This document shows, one piece after another, positions 1 through 8,473 of a DNA stretch of 24,201 nucleotides. This stretch comes from a virus, in IMG/VR virus record IMGVR_UViG_3300008516_000090, positions 1 through 24,201 of that record; one strand, 5' to 3'. Below the pieces are notes generated by a model. The model was given only the letters and a program-made list of their open reading frames with translations. It did not search any database and had not been told where the DNA came from. The position numbers were made by a program, and so were the translations under genes. Positions within the stretch are counted from its first letter, which is position 1, and every line of letters starts with the position of its first letter.

Positions 1-2
1 CA

Positions 3-1556
3 CTGGGAAGAAAGAACTTCTGGATATTTTGCAGGGGGATAATGCAGAATGATTGGTTAACGGAAGAAGTTCATCTTCCTTTTTGCAATTTTCTGCAAAG
101 CCCATATCCCAAGAAAAAGTTGGTAGAACTTCCTCGTGGTTTCCTCAAAACTACAATTGCTTCCGAATATTACCCCATATGGCGTTCTCTCAATTTTCCT
201 TCTATTCGTGTATTGATAACACAAAACACCTTCGATAATGCTGCTAAAAAAGTATACAAAATACGTTCTATATTTGAAAAACATCAATTGTTTCGTGCAC
301 TTTATCCTGAACTTATACCAAATTTTAATAGTAAAAGTATTCGCTGGTCTAATGAGTGTGCTGAAATAAACAGACCAGAAACCTTTGAGGAAGGCACATT
401 TGAAGCTGCTGGCGTAGGAACTAAAATTACTACTCGCCATTATGACATAATTATAGAAGATGATTTAGTTACGGCAGAGGCAAGCGATTTATCAGAAGAA
501 GAAATTGCACCCAATATGGAGGATGTAGCCAAAGCCATAGGTTGGCACAAAATGGCTACAAATTTATCCATCAAACCTGATACATTTGAACGTATTGTTA
601 TAGGCACTCGTTGGTTTCAGGAAGATATGATTAATTATGTTCAAAAAGAACCAAATTATGCTAAATTTTTTATGGATGTATATGGTCGTAGATGTTTGGG
701 AGAAAGCAAAGAAGAAGAAGCTATTTATCCTTTCCGATTTAATAATGAAGTTTTAGAAGAACAAAAAATAGAACTTGGCACATATATGTTTGCCACACAA
801 AAATTGCTTGACCCGACACCTTTATCCAGAATGATATTCAAGCCTCAATGGACACGCTATTACAGTGTGGCACCTGAGACCAAGAATATGCTTTCTATTG
901 ACCCTGCCATTGGTGAAACAAAGCGTCATTGCGATAGTGCTTTAGTGGTAACGGGTGGTGCTGACAATGGATTGATATATGTAAAAGAGTCAATATCTGG
1001 ACAATTAAATCCAACCGAACTTATTAAACTTTCTTTTGCATTAATGCGTAAATATGAAATAAGAAAATTAGTTGTAGAAAATATTGCATTTCAGGAAATG
1101 CTTGCACAAGCCATTGAACTTGAAAGAGATAGAGTTGATGATAAAGGCGTTAAAGTTAATGAAGATGTGCATTTCTCGGTTGTAAGAGAAACTCCTGGCG
1201 GTAAGGACAGCAAAGACGCAAGAATAAAATCTATGATACCATATTTTGAGTTTGGTAAAATATTATTCCAGAAACAAAAAGATGAAGATGGGAATGTTAT
1301 TGTCAGCAAAGGAATTAAGAAGTTAGAAAAGCAATTAAGGGAATATCCCTATGGAAAGAAAAGAGATTTAATAGATGCTCTTGCTTATGCCATAAGGAAT
1401 ACAGGTTATAGCAAAAGTATAATTAAGCAACCCGTATATGACCCTAATTCTTTCGAAGCTATAATTAAAAGTTTAGATGATAAGGCAAATAAGGGCAAAA
1501 GCCCATGGGCAAAGGCACGCAACTACAGTGCCAATGCAAGCCCAAGTTTATGGTAA
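3..1556 (+). CDS. terL: Phage terminase large subunit (5' partial)
   Basis: ATPase/nuclease motor that packages phage DNA into the procapsid through the portal. Counting from the ATG at 42, a Walker A-like P-loop is at residues 31-38 (PRGFLKTT), Walker B at 135-142 (DIIIEDDL) and a GTRW coupling motif at 188-191. The C-terminal RNase H-like nuclease has acidic residues at D287 (SIDPAIGE), E346 (VVENIAF) and D442/D445 (KRDLIDALAYA). The frame stays open upstream of 42 to the window edge and reads LGRKNFWIFCRGI, which matches the aromatic-rich stretch that precedes the H-x2-FC-x-FL region in large terminases. I therefore treat the gene as starting before the window. The ATG at 42 has a G-rich SD (34-38) but only about 4 nt of spacing. 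Next gene follows after 14 nt. Confidence 0.95.
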   Translation: MGRKNFWIFCRGIMQNDWLTEEVHLPFCNFLQSPYPKKKLVELPRGFLKTTIASEYYPIWRSLNFPSIRVLITQNTFDNAAKKVYKIRSIFEKHQLFRALYPELIPNFNSKSIRWSNECAEINRPETFEEGTFEAAGVGTKITTRHYDIIIEDDLVTAEASDLSEEEIAPNMEDVAKAIGWHKMATNLSIKPDTFERIVIGTRWFQEDMINYVQKEPNYAKFFMDVYGRRCLGESKEEEAIYPFRFNNEVLEEQKIELGTYMFATQKLLDPTPLSRMIFKPQWTRYYSVAPETKNMLSIDPAIGETKRHCDSALVVTGGADNGLIYVKESISGQLNPTELIKLSFALMRKYEIRKLVVENIAFQEMLAQAIELERDRVDDKGVKVNEDVHFSVVRETPGGKDSKDARIKSMIPYFEFGKILFQKQKDEDGNVIVSKGIKKLEKQLREYPYGKKRDLIDALAYAIRNTGYSKSIIKQPVYDPNSFEAIIKSLDDKANKGKSPWAKARNYSANASPSLW

Positions 1557-1570
1557 AGGGAGTGATAAAA

Positions 1571-1855
1571 ATGGTAATGAGTCATTATAAGAAAAGTGTG
1601 AGTTCAGGTATTCTAACTAATTCTGCGAGAATATTTGAAGAAGAAGGTTGGTTAAATGGTGCAATACTTACAGGTGGAAGCACTGATTCAATGGTAACTT
1701 TTTATGATAGTGCGGATGAAGATTTAGGTGGCAAGTTAGAGGTAGGTTATATAAGTCAAGCTGTGCCATTATTTGATTTTGCAGTGCACGTTAAATATGG
1801 AATATATGCCGAGGTAGAAGAAGGCGCTGAGTATATGGTGCTATACGATAAGTAA
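1571..1855 (+). CDS. Small beta-rich phage protein, unknown function
   Basis: 94 residues. The frame opens earlier (1505) inside terL, but the ATG at 1571 has a GGGAG SD at 1558-1562 with 8 nt spacing, so that start is preferred. The predicted content is beta strands with Gly-rich turns (GAILTGGSTDSMVTFYD), ending in GIYAEVEEGAEYMVLYDK. The pattern 'induce NG-x-GG-x-T-x-T-x-YD ... GIY...Y' is one I associate with small phage beta-sandwich virion proteins. A similar ending occurs in the 86-residue protein at 9585-9845. It lies between terL and portal, so a head-associated or decoration role is plausible but unproven. Confidence 0.8.
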   Translation: MVMSHYKKSVSSGILTNSARIFEEEGWLNGAILTGGSTDSMVTFYDSADEDLGGKLEVGYISQAVPLFDFAVHVKYGIYAEVEEGAEYMVLYDK

Positions 1856-1867
1856 GAAGGTGATATT

Positions 1868-2077
1868 ATGCCTATTAAAAAGGGCAGAAGCAAATCTACA
1901 ATATCTTCTAATATAAGGGAATGTGTGCTCTCATATAAAAATAAGGGAACCATAGGCGACATAACACCAAAGAGTTTAAAACACGCAATGAAAATATGTA
2001 GTGGGATTGCATATAGCAGTGCACGTAAAAGTAAAGGCAAATCTGTCGTTAGTGAGGCGTTGCATAGTGGCAAATAA
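1868..2077 (+). CDS. Small basic conserved phage protein (DUF6496-like)
   Basis: 69 residues, rich in Lys, Arg and Ser. It starts MPIKKGRSKSTISSNIREC and has a C-terminal segment ICSGIAYSSARKSKGK. Both parts resemble small phage proteins of the type 'MPLKKGxSxKTISxNI ... QAVAIALSxAxKS', often assigned to the DUF6496 group; the function is unknown. The SD AAGGTGAT lies 5' of the ATG. Its 3' end overlaps the preferred portal start by 11 nt, so the two are probably translationally coupled. A nucleic-acid-binding or packaging accessory role is only a guess from its charge and position between terL and portal. Confidence 0.82.
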   Translation: MPIKKGRSKSTISSNIRECVLSYKNKGTIGDITPKSLKHAMKICSGIAYSSARKSKGKSVVSEALHSGK

Positions 2078-3854
2078 AGATATAGACGAAATAGTAAAAT
2101 GGATGGAAAACCTCAAAGGTGCTCAACAATACATTAAAGATTTTGCTTCGCCAATGAATTGGGGTATATATAGGAATTATTATCGTGGTGAATTTCAGCA
2201 CGGTTCTGTTAACCAACGTAAATATTCAGTAGCACTTATATTCGCTATATTGCGTAGTATGTTGCCAAGAATATATTTTACCAATCCGCAGGTTGTAGTA
2301 ACCAATGAAGTGCCTGGATATTATCTGCAATCAAAGATTGTGCAGAAAATAGACAATAAGATGATACGCAAGACAAAGCTGAAGCAGACACTTAAAGAAT
2401 TAATATTAGATGCTGGGCTTTGTGGGACAGTCCCACTTTTAACTGGCTTTGATACTGCATACGGATATGACCCCCGATTCAAGGAAACCGTTACAGATGA
2501 GAGAACTGGCGAGGATATTGAAATTGGCGGAACACTACTTCAATTCGATGAGAAAACTGGTGACAGATTAGAATACGACCAGCATATTATACCAGGCAAA
2601 CCCTGGGCAGATAAAATAAGACCAGAGTTTTTTATGGTGCCTTACGGATATGACAGGTTGCATAAAGTGCCCTGGGAAATGAGAATGTATGTTCGTCATT
2701 TAGATGATGTGAAACAAGACCCACGCCTGGTAAATGCTAAAAATATAAAAGCAAATGCCATAACCACCTTTGATTGGATGAAAGAGAAAAAATTACATCA
2801 GATGATGCCTAAACAAAACTTTGGTGATTTTGTCTTTTTGTGGGAAATCAGGGATTTAAAGACTGGCAGATTAATGATTATACAGGAAGGACATAAAAAG
2901 TTCTTATATAACGAAAAAGATGAATTACAGAAGTTTGGTAATCCTTATATGGAATTAACTTTTAATTATGACCCATTAACCTATTGGGGTATTCCTGACG
3001 CTAAATATTTAGAAGACCAGCAGTTGGCTATAAATGAAGTAAGAACCATACAAATGGAAACAAGACGTATAAGTAAGTTAAGATTTATATATGATGATAA
3101 TATAGTTACTGATGATAATGAAATAAGCAAAGTCCAAACAGAAGATACTGGTGTTGGTATTAAGGTTAGTGGTGATGTGGACAAGGCAATAAAAGCATTC
3201 CAACCTTATGTACCGCCTGATTTTGATATGAATGTAGACGCTATAAGAAAAGATGCACGTGAGAGTGTTGGACTTGGTCGTAATCAGGCTGGCGAATTTG
3301 AAGGCGGTAGAAGAACTGCTACCGAATCTCAAATTGTGCAAATGGCTTCACAGATAAGAATATCGGAACGTAAGGATATGGTTGCGGATTTACTTGTGGA
3401 TATTGTGGAAAAATATAATCAATATATGTTCTCCGAATATAATGTTCAACAAGTTGAAGATATTATTGGACCCGATGGGGTGCGTTATTGGGTGAACTTT
3501 ACTTATGAACAAATTAAAAGTAAGTATAACTTCAGGGTTGACCCCGAAAGCGGACAGCCAGTAAGTTCTGAAACGAGGAAAGCAGATGCAATAGCGGTAG
3601 CACAATATATACAGAGCAGCCCACTTGTGGCAATGGCAATGCAACCGCCAGCACCAGGACAGGAAGCACCTAAAATGCCCTATAATTTAGAAGCACTTGA
3701 TAGATTTGTATTAAGTCAGTTTGAAGGTGTGCCCCTTGATGAGATAATGCCGTTAAGAGCAGGTGCAGGTGGCAGTCCCGAAGCACCCATATCAATAGAA
3801 GGATTGCAAGAAAAATTAGCAGCGGGAGAAGGTGAAGCTGGTGCCACTGTATAA
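2067..3854 (+). CDS. Phage portal protein
   Basis: Forms the dodecameric ring at the unique capsid vertex through which DNA enters and leaves. The preferred start is the GTG at 2067 (VANKDIDEIVKWM), giving 595 residues, because a GTGAGG SD sits at 2052-2057; the same frame is open back to 2001. The region YWGIPDAKYLEDQQLAINEV followed by a long helix with METRRISKLRFIYDD is the stem/wing pattern of portals, and GRRTATESQIVQMASQIRIS is the conserved helical region with the ATE motif seen in P22-like and related portals. The C-terminal 80 residues are Pro/Ala/Gly-rich and acidic, probably disordered. Position directly after terL and before the scaffold and capsid genes supports the call. The exact portal subfamily is not resolved. 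Confidence 0.92.
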   Translation: MANKDIDEIVKWMENLKGAQQYIKDFASPMNWGIYRNYYRGEFQHGSVNQRKYSVALIFAILRSMLPRIYFTNPQVVVTNEVPGYYLQSKIVQKIDNKMIRKTKLKQTLKELILDAGLCGTVPLLTGFDTAYGYDPRFKETVTDERTGEDIEIGGTLLQFDEKTGDRLEYDQHIIPGKPWADKIRPEFFMVPYGYDRLHKVPWEMRMYVRHLDDVKQDPRLVNAKNIKANAITTFDWMKEKKLHQMMPKQNFGDFVFLWEIRDLKTGRLMIIQEGHKKFLYNEKDELQKFGNPYMELTFNYDPLTYWGIPDAKYLEDQQLAINEVRTIQMETRRISKLRFIYDDNIVTDDNEISKVQTEDTGVGIKVSGDVDKAIKAFQPYVPPDFDMNVDAIRKDARESVGLGRNQAGEFEGGRRTATESQIVQMASQIRISERKDMVADLLVDIVEKYNQYMFSEYNVQQVEDIIGPDGVRYWVNFTYEQIKSKYNFRVDPESGQPVSSETRKADAIAVAQYIQSSPLVAMAMQPPAPGQEAPKMPYNLEALDRFVLSQFEGVPLDEIMPLRAGAGGSPEAPISIEGLQEKLAAGEGEAGATV

Positions 3855-4089
3855 ATTAAAATGTAAAGCGTGTAACAGAGAATTTGAACAAATGTCAAGT
3901 GTAAGTGATAGTTGTAATATCAAATGTGATGAATGTAATGGAAGTACAGAAATAATGATACAACCAGTAGCATTTCATATGTTTGAGCCATACTGGCATC
4001 CTAATCTCACATCTAAGCCTGTATGGGTTAAAAGCAAAAAACATTTAAAGGAGTTAGATAAAAAATATAATATGACTTCCTATTATTAA
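3841..4089 (+). CDS. FmdB-like zinc-ribbon protein
   Basis: 82 residues from a GTG start at 3841, giving VPLYKLKCKACNREFEQ, which matches the MPLYEYxCxxCG opening of FmdB-type zinc ribbons; an earlier in-frame GTG is at 3832. The SD AGGTGA is at 3830-3835. Zinc-binding pairs are C8/C11 and C29/C32, with an extra C25. The tail, WHPNLTSKPVWVKSKKHLKE, resembles a conserved C-terminal segment seen in other phage zinc-ribbon proteins near portal genes. It overlaps the end of portal by 14 nt. Function is unknown; a regulatory or assembly role is conjecture. Confidence 0.82.
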   Translation: MPLYKLKCKACNREFEQMSSVSDSCNIKCDECNGSTEIMIQPVAFHMFEPYWHPNLTSKPVWVKSKKHLKELDKKYNMTSYY

Positions 4090-4108
4090 GCGGAAGGAGG
4101 AAAAAACC

Positions 4109-4423
4109 GTGAAACGAGGAAAGGAAGATAAAATAGTAATTACGAGAGACGAGGTCTCTAAACAACCGAAAGTAACAGTCGAGGGTTTGTGGACTGGTAG
4201 AGACAGAAATAGGATTGGTAGAATGTTATTAAGAGCAATGAGAACTGCTGCTTATAAAGAAAGACAGTCACGCAAACAAGCTGACCAAGCAAATAAACCA
4301 AAAATTATTGACCCTATTGAACAAAAACGACTTGCAGGGTTAAAAGCATATTGGGCAGCTAAAAAAGAAAAAAAATTAGAGGAGGAAAAGAAAAATGTCC
4401 GAGGACAACAAAAATCAAAATAA
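4109..4423 (+). CDS. Basic phage protein of unknown function
   Basis: 104 residues from a GTG start with a near-perfect SD, GGAAGGAGG at 4092-4100. An N-terminal beta-like portion with VTVEGLWTGRDRNRIGRMLLRAM is followed by a strongly basic helical C-terminus (KAYWAAKKEKKLEEEKK). I recognise no catalytic motif. It overlaps the scaffold-like gene by 29 nt, and the scaffold SD lies within its coding sequence, so the pair is probably coupled. The position between portal and scaffold suggests a head morphogenesis role. Confidence 0.78.
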   Translation: MKRGKEDKIVITRDEVSKQPKVTVEGLWTGRDRNRIGRMLLRAMRTAAYKERQSRKQADQANKPKIIDPIEQKRLAGLKAYWAAKKEKKLEEEKKNVRGQQKSK

Positions 4424-5024
4424 CGATGATTTGAAAAAAGAGATAGAGCAACTTAAAAGGGAAAATGCTGCAAAGGATATGAAATTAAGAAGGTCTGACG
4501 AAGACTTGTATAGTGAGGAATATTTAGCGTTCTTGCAAGAACAAAAAGAGAAACAACCACCACAGAATAGTTTTATGGCTGGAGGAAAACTAAGCGATTA
4601 TTCTGAAGAAGAACTTGGTGAAATGAAGTTGCATAAAATGGTACCGTTGATGATGGGGGAAGTTTACAGTCGGTTAAAGAGTGAAGAACAGAACAAAATG
4701 ACTAAAGAACAGGTTATAGCACGTAAAAAGCAGGTGGCTGCAACAAGAGCAGAGATAAAGAAATTTGCCAAAGACCACCCTGATTTTTATAACTATGTTG
4801 CCAAAATTGATGAATTAGCTGACGAAAATCCCAACTTAAACACCGAACAACTTTATGTATTGGCTGGTGGTAAATTAGAGGAAAAGCCATCAGATAAGAA
4901 GCAAGAACCTAAAAAAGAACCTCCTCCTAATACAAGACCAGGAAGCGAGGCTGGTATGAAAAAGTCAGATAAAAACCTATCTCGGAGGGAAATCATTGCT
5001 GAAGAATATCAAAAACTAAAATAG
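4395..5024 (+). CDS. Probable capsid scaffolding protein
   Basis: 209 residues, very rich in Lys, Glu and Gln, and mostly helical. A coiled-coil-like N-terminus (LKKEIEQLKRENAAKD) is followed by a long charged middle part and a disordered Pro/Lys/Glu stretch around 160-185 (KKQEPKKEPPPNTRPGSEAG). The last residues (LSRREIIAEEYQKLK) form a basic amphipathic helix of the type that contacts coat protein in scaffolds. Scaffolds direct procapsid assembly and leave the shell before or during packaging. No sequence signature is decisive, so the call rests on composition and on the location directly upstream of the major capsid gene. SD GAGGAGG at 4379-4385. Confidence 0.75.
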   Translation: MSEDNKNQNNDDLKKEIEQLKRENAAKDMKLRRSDEDLYSEEYLAFLQEQKEKQPPQNSFMAGGKLSDYSEEELGEMKLHKMVPLMMGEVYSRLKSEEQNKMTKEQVIARKKQVAATRAEIKKFAKDHPDFYNYVAKIDELADENPNLNTEQLYVLAGGKLEEKPSDKKQEPKKEPPPNTRPGSEAGMKKSDKNLSRREIIAEEYQKLK

Positions 5025-5041
5025 ATAGGATGTGAAAAAAT

Positions 5042-6013
5042 ATGGCTCTTCCAATTTTAACAAAAAAACTTGACGATTTACATTCGTCTACGTGGGAGAG
5101 AGTGAAAACTGATGTAGCTGATAACATCTTTGACGCAAATACTATTCTCAAAATAATGAAGGCAAGGGGTAAATTTGTAGAATACAATGGTGGAACTGAT
5201 ATTATGCAACCGCTGGAATATGGAGAGAATGAGACTGTTGATTGGATAGGTCGTGGTTCTAAAATAAGTATCGAAACTGGTGAGATAATCACAATGGCTA
5301 AATACCAATGGAAATATTTGGCTGGTTCTGTTGTCAGAATATTTACCGATGAAGATATGAATACTGGTGAACCTGCGATATTCAACTACACAGAAAAGAA
5401 TATAGGTAATCTTGAGAAAAGTATGAAGAAAAAAATCAATGCAGCATTAATGCTTGATGGCTCGCAACACGCTTTAGCTATGTCTGGAATTAAGAAATAT
5501 GTAGTAGAAGACCCAAGTGCTGCAACAACAGTCGGCGGAATTGACCCTTCTACTGAACCATGGTGGAGAAATCAGCAAATGACTATGTCTGGAGATGACC
5601 ATACTACATACTTGATTGATGATATGAGAACTATGTGGGATAGGTGTTCAGATGATGATGAAGGTGAAAATCCACAATTAATTTTAACTACCAAGGGAAT
5701 TAAAAGGTGGTATGAAGATGAAGCCTTAGATAGTCATTACTACACACAATCTAATGAGCTGGCTGATTTAGGTATTAAGGGTTGTGCATTTAAGGGTGCA
5801 CCAATAGTGGGAACAAACAGGTGCACTACTGCATGGATGTTTTTCCTCAATCTTAATTTCTTTGAAATAGCTTACACAGCATCAAAATACTTTGAAATGA
5901 CTGATTGGAAAACTGCTCAAGATAATTTAGAGAGAGTTGCTCAAATCGTAGCAAAGTTGCAGATGATTTGTAGCAATAGAGAAAAACAAGGATTGATTAC
6001 TGATATAGATTAA
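5042..6013 (+). CDS. Major capsid protein (HK97-fold type)
   Basis: 323 residues; builds the icosahedral head shell. Features shared with a widespread phage major capsid family are ARGKFVEYNGG (41-51, the loop entering the E-loop region), MAKYQWKYLAGSV (85-97) and TVGGIDPSTEPWWRNQ (163-178), the last being a hallmark of this family in my recollection. No N-terminal protease or long delta domain is present, in line with a separate scaffold gene upstream. SD AGGATGTG precedes the ATG. The gene ends inside the outer arm of a two-tier hairpin (6011-6049) that separates it from the next gene. Confidence 0.92.
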   Translation: MALPILTKKLDDLHSSTWERVKTDVADNIFDANTILKIMKARGKFVEYNGGTDIMQPLEYGENETVDWIGRGSKISIETGEIITMAKYQWKYLAGSVVRIFTDEDMNTGEPAIFNYTEKNIGNLEKSMKKKINAALMLDGSQHALAMSGIKKYVVEDPSAATTVGGIDPSTEPWWRNQQMTMSGDDHTTYLIDDMRTMWDRCSDDDEGENPQLILTTKGIKRWYEDEALDSHYYTQSNELADLGIKGCAFKGAPIVGTNRCTTAWMFFLNLNFFEIAYTASKYFEMTDWKTAQDNLERVAQIVAKLQMICSNREKQGLITDID

Positions 6014-6049
6014 TCTCCGAGCAGGAAGCCAATCCTGCTTTAAAGATTA
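6011..6049 (+). terminator. Two-tier hairpin after the major capsid gene
   Basis: The outer stem TAATCT (6011-6016) pairs with AGATTA (6044-6049), and the inner stem AGCAGGA (6020-6026) pairs with TCCTGCT (6033-6039) around a 6-nt loop. The outer 5' arm includes the capsid stop codon. There is no good U-tract after the stem, so partial termination or protection of the capsid mRNA from 3' decay is more likely than strict termination. Confidence 0.6.
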
Positions 6050-6078
6050 GCCCAAAAAAATCAAAGGAGTGAAATATA

Positions 6079-6816
6079 ATGGGTAATAAAGTAATAAACA
6101 CAACAAGTGTAAAATTAGGAATATACGAAACTTCAACCGATAGTCAGTTAGCAGGAATGTTAGGTGACGTAAAGGAAATGGAAGATGGTAGAAAGTTTAG
6201 ATTATGTAAAAATTCAAGTACAGCTACCGCATTAGTACCAGGTAAATTAGTTCAAGCAAAAGCAGATACTAATTACAGTGAAAGTTTAGTTATAGTAGGT
6301 GATTCTGTTGCAGGAGATACTACTGTAGTTGTAACTGTTGAATCGGGAGATTCCGATTTAGAAGTAAATGCACTAAAAGACGGATATTTTTGTATAGATA
6401 CTGGAACTGGTCATTTAGGACACGGTAGAAAGATAAAAGAAAATACTGCTGCTGAAGATACTGAAAATACTACTCTAACTTTTTATGATGCTTTAACTGA
6501 TGCTGTAACTGGTGGAACTGATGCTGGTGCTTGGGTATTTCCATTATACAAAGATGTGGTATTAGAAGCTGCTTCTGGAAAAATAATTGGAGTGTCAATA
6601 TGTGATGTAGCTGCAAGTGAATATTTCTGGGCACAAACTACTGGAGCTTGTCCTATGGTAGTCGGTAGCAATTTAACAAGGGGATTATCAGCACACTCAG
6701 ATGGTAGTGGACTTGCTACAGTCAATACTGGTGCCGAAACTGCTGCGGTTATTGGAACTTGTATGCAGACACAAGCTACTGGTTTGGTTGGTTTCGTATG
6801 GTTGAACTTAGAATAA
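6079..6816 (+). CDS. Probable capsid decoration/structural protein
   Basis: 245 residues, predicted all-beta, rich in Thr, Ala, Val and Gly. It opens with a Gly/Val-rich strand region, then EMEDGRKFRLCKNS and LVPGKLVQAK, and ends TQATGLVGFVWLNLE. In similar phages a protein with 'DGRxFRY ... GKLxQ ... WxQxTGxxPxxVG' lies directly after the major capsid gene; here the matching parts are EYFWAQTTGACPMVVGSNL and surrounding residues. A cement or decoration role on the head is inferred from this position. SD AAAGGAG at 6062-6068. Hairpins lie on both sides of the gene, suggesting separate dosage control. Confidence 0.78.
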   Translation: MGNKVINTTSVKLGIYETSTDSQLAGMLGDVKEMEDGRKFRLCKNSSTATALVPGKLVQAKADTNYSESLVIVGDSVAGDTTVVVTVESGDSDLEVNALKDGYFCIDTGTGHLGHGRKIKENTAAEDTENTTLTFYDALTDAVTGGTDAGAWVFPLYKDVVLEAASGKIIGVSICDVAASEYFWAQTTGACPMVVGSNLTRGLSAHSDGSGLATVNTGAETAAVIGTCMQTQATGLVGFVWLNLE

Positions 6817-6848
6817 TACTAACTTGTATAAAGTTTTAACTCGCATAT

Positions 6849-6878
6849 GGGGGTCAGAAGGGCAAACCTGTGACCCCC
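6849..6878 (+). terminator. Intergenic GC-rich hairpin
   Basis: GGGGGTCA (6849-6856) pairs perfectly with TGACCCCC (6871-6878), with a short inner stem AGG/CCT and a GCAAA loop. Only TT follows, so it is a weak or rho-independent-like terminator, or an mRNA stability hairpin, between the decoration-like gene and the fibre-like gene. Confidence 0.6.
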
Positions 6879-6910
6879 TTAACAAAAATTTAAAAGGGAG
6901 ATGAATTAAA

Positions 6911-8425
6911 ATGGCAAGATTGAGATACTTGCAAAATAAAAGAAGTGGTGCTGCTGGAACTATAAGTAAGGCAGATAAAAGAATATACTTTTTTGATGAT
7001 AATGCTTATATATATGGTTCAAGTTCTGGCGTATTAAATATAACTGCTACAACTCTTAACTTAACTGGTATTTTAGGATTTAGTGGTGCACAAGCATTAG
7101 ATGATGTACTTACTATAACTAATACATTAGGTGCTAATGAAAATGGAGTGGTAATAGATTTAGATGCTCCACTTGCAACTGTTACACATAATTGGACTGC
7201 TGCACAATATATTACTATTGACCAAACCAGTGCTATAAGTGGTGCATGGAATGCTAGTGGTAGGTTAATGGGTGTTCGTTCACTCGTAGCCTTTAATAAC
7301 AACATAACAAATGTATTTGGTATATATTCAAAGATTACTGCTGAGGCTGCTACTGCAAGTAAAACAGTAAATGATGTTCAGGCAGTTGTAGGTGTCATCG
7401 ATTTACTGACTACAGGTGGGGGAAGCGTTACTCAACAGACTACAAGCATGGTTTGTGGTCTAAAGGGTCAAATTACCAATACAAGTACGACTTGTACTTG
7501 GGGTGGTGCTTGTGCTGTTATCGCAGCAGAGTTCGGACCAAATACAACCTTTACTCTGGGAAGTGCTTTAATTAGTGCTTGGAATCATGCTGGGACAACT
7601 CTAAATCAAGGTATACATTTACATCCGAGTGGTACTCTTACGGTTGGTATAGACCTTGATAATGCTGAAAGTGGAGTTTTCACAACTGGTATAAACATTG
7701 ACTCTTGTGCTACTGCCAACCTTGCAATTCAAGGAACAAATGCAACTGGTATAGTTATGACTGGAACATATTCTACTGCTGCAATTAATATTGATGTAGA
7801 CTTAGATGGTTCTGCACAGACAAGAGTAGTGAATATATCTGGAGATTGCACTACGGCTTTTTCTTCTGGTTCGGTTTGTCTATTAAACGTTGTAGAGGCA
7901 GTAAGTGCTAATACAGATATTACTGGTACTGGTATGGTGCTTCCAATCTTTGGTCAAATCGCTGTTGAGGGAAGTGCTTCTGATACGACATTCAGTAGCA
8001 CATCTGTAATGTCTTGTGTAAGCGGTTGGATGGGTTCAGATACCGTTGATGGTATAGTCCATTCAAATGGACATATGTTAGCAGGATGGTTCACCGTTGG
8101 TATGGGACAATACTATGTTGGTTCTGGTTCAGCTTTCTTAGCTGGAATGCTCATCAGTAGTGAGACTCATGACTCTGCAACCATAAATGGTCATAACTAT
8201 AGTGCTATCCGAATAATGAAGAATAGTGGCAAGAAAGACTTTGTAACTGCTCTTGATATTCGAGATTGTGGTTATTTACTACGGATTGAAAATGATGACG
8301 CAGTTGCTTCTGATACAGCGGCGAGTCCTTTGAGTGATATTCAATCTCAAGCAAGTGCTGGTTTTATCAAGGTAATGGTTGATAACTCTACCGTGAAATA
8401 CATCGCACTGTATGATGCTAACTAA
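6911..8425 (+). CDS. Beta-rich virion protein, head or tail fibre-like
   Basis: 504 residues, almost wholly short beta strands with Gly/Thr/Ser/Asn-rich turns. Repeated aliphatic-alternating segments such as GIHLHPSGTLTVGIDLDNA and AINIDVDLDGSAQTRVVNIS look like the rungs of a trimeric beta-structured fibre or spike. The C-terminus IKVMVDNSTVKYIALYDAN resembles an ending seen on many phage surface proteins. It follows the decoration-like protein rather than tail genes, so a head fibre is possible. No enzymatic motif is visible. SD AAGGGAG at 6894-6900. A hairpin and a structured leader follow the stop codon. Confidence 0.75.
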   Translation: MARLRYLQNKRSGAAGTISKADKRIYFFDDNAYIYGSSSGVLNITATTLNLTGILGFSGAQALDDVLTITNTLGANENGVVIDLDAPLATVTHNWTAAQYITIDQTSAISGAWNASGRLMGVRSLVAFNNNITNVFGIYSKITAEAATASKTVNDVQAVVGVIDLLTTGGGSVTQQTTSMVCGLKGQITNTSTTCTWGGACAVIAAEFGPNTTFTLGSALISAWNHAGTTLNQGIHLHPSGTLTVGIDLDNAESGVFTTGINIDSCATANLAIQGTNATGIVMTGTYSTAAINIDVDLDGSAQTRVVNISGDCTTAFSSGSVCLLNVVEAVSANTDITGTGMVLPIFGQIAVEGSASDTTFSSTSVMSCVSGWMGSDTVDGIVHSNGHMLAGWFTVGMGQYYVGSGSAFLAGMLISSETHDSATINGHNYSAIRIMKNSGKKDFVTALDIRDCGYLLRIENDDAVASDTAASPLSDIQSQASAGFIKVMVDNSTVKYIALYDAN

Positions 8426-8440
8426 ATAATAAAAATCTTC

Positions 8441-8465
8441 GAGGGGTGGTATAGATAAACCCCTC
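8441..8465 (+). terminator. Hairpin after the fibre-like gene
   Basis: GAGGGGT (8441-8447) pairs with ACCCCTC (8459-8465) over an 11-nt loop. It has no U-tract, so it is likely an attenuating or stabilising hairpin. It resembles the G-rich/C-rich hairpins after the two preceding genes. Confidence 0.55.
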
Positions 8466-8473
8466 TAACAAAA

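Noticed and set aside
1-42. Frame 1 reads HWEERTSGYFAGG then stops at 40-42, as if the end of an upstream gene overlapping the ATG at 42.
   Set aside because: Only 13 codons are visible, and the terL frame through the same bases gives a family-like sequence, so this is probably coincidence.
57-440. Minus-strand open frame of 127 codons.
   Set aside because: It lies opposite terL, has no SD and codes for a low-complexity sequence; a shadow of the real gene.
4369-4423. A-rich run in the overlap of the basic protein and scaffold genes as a frameshift site.
   Set aside because: The scaffold gene has its own strong SD (4379-4385) and ATG, so a frameshift is not needed to explain the overlap.
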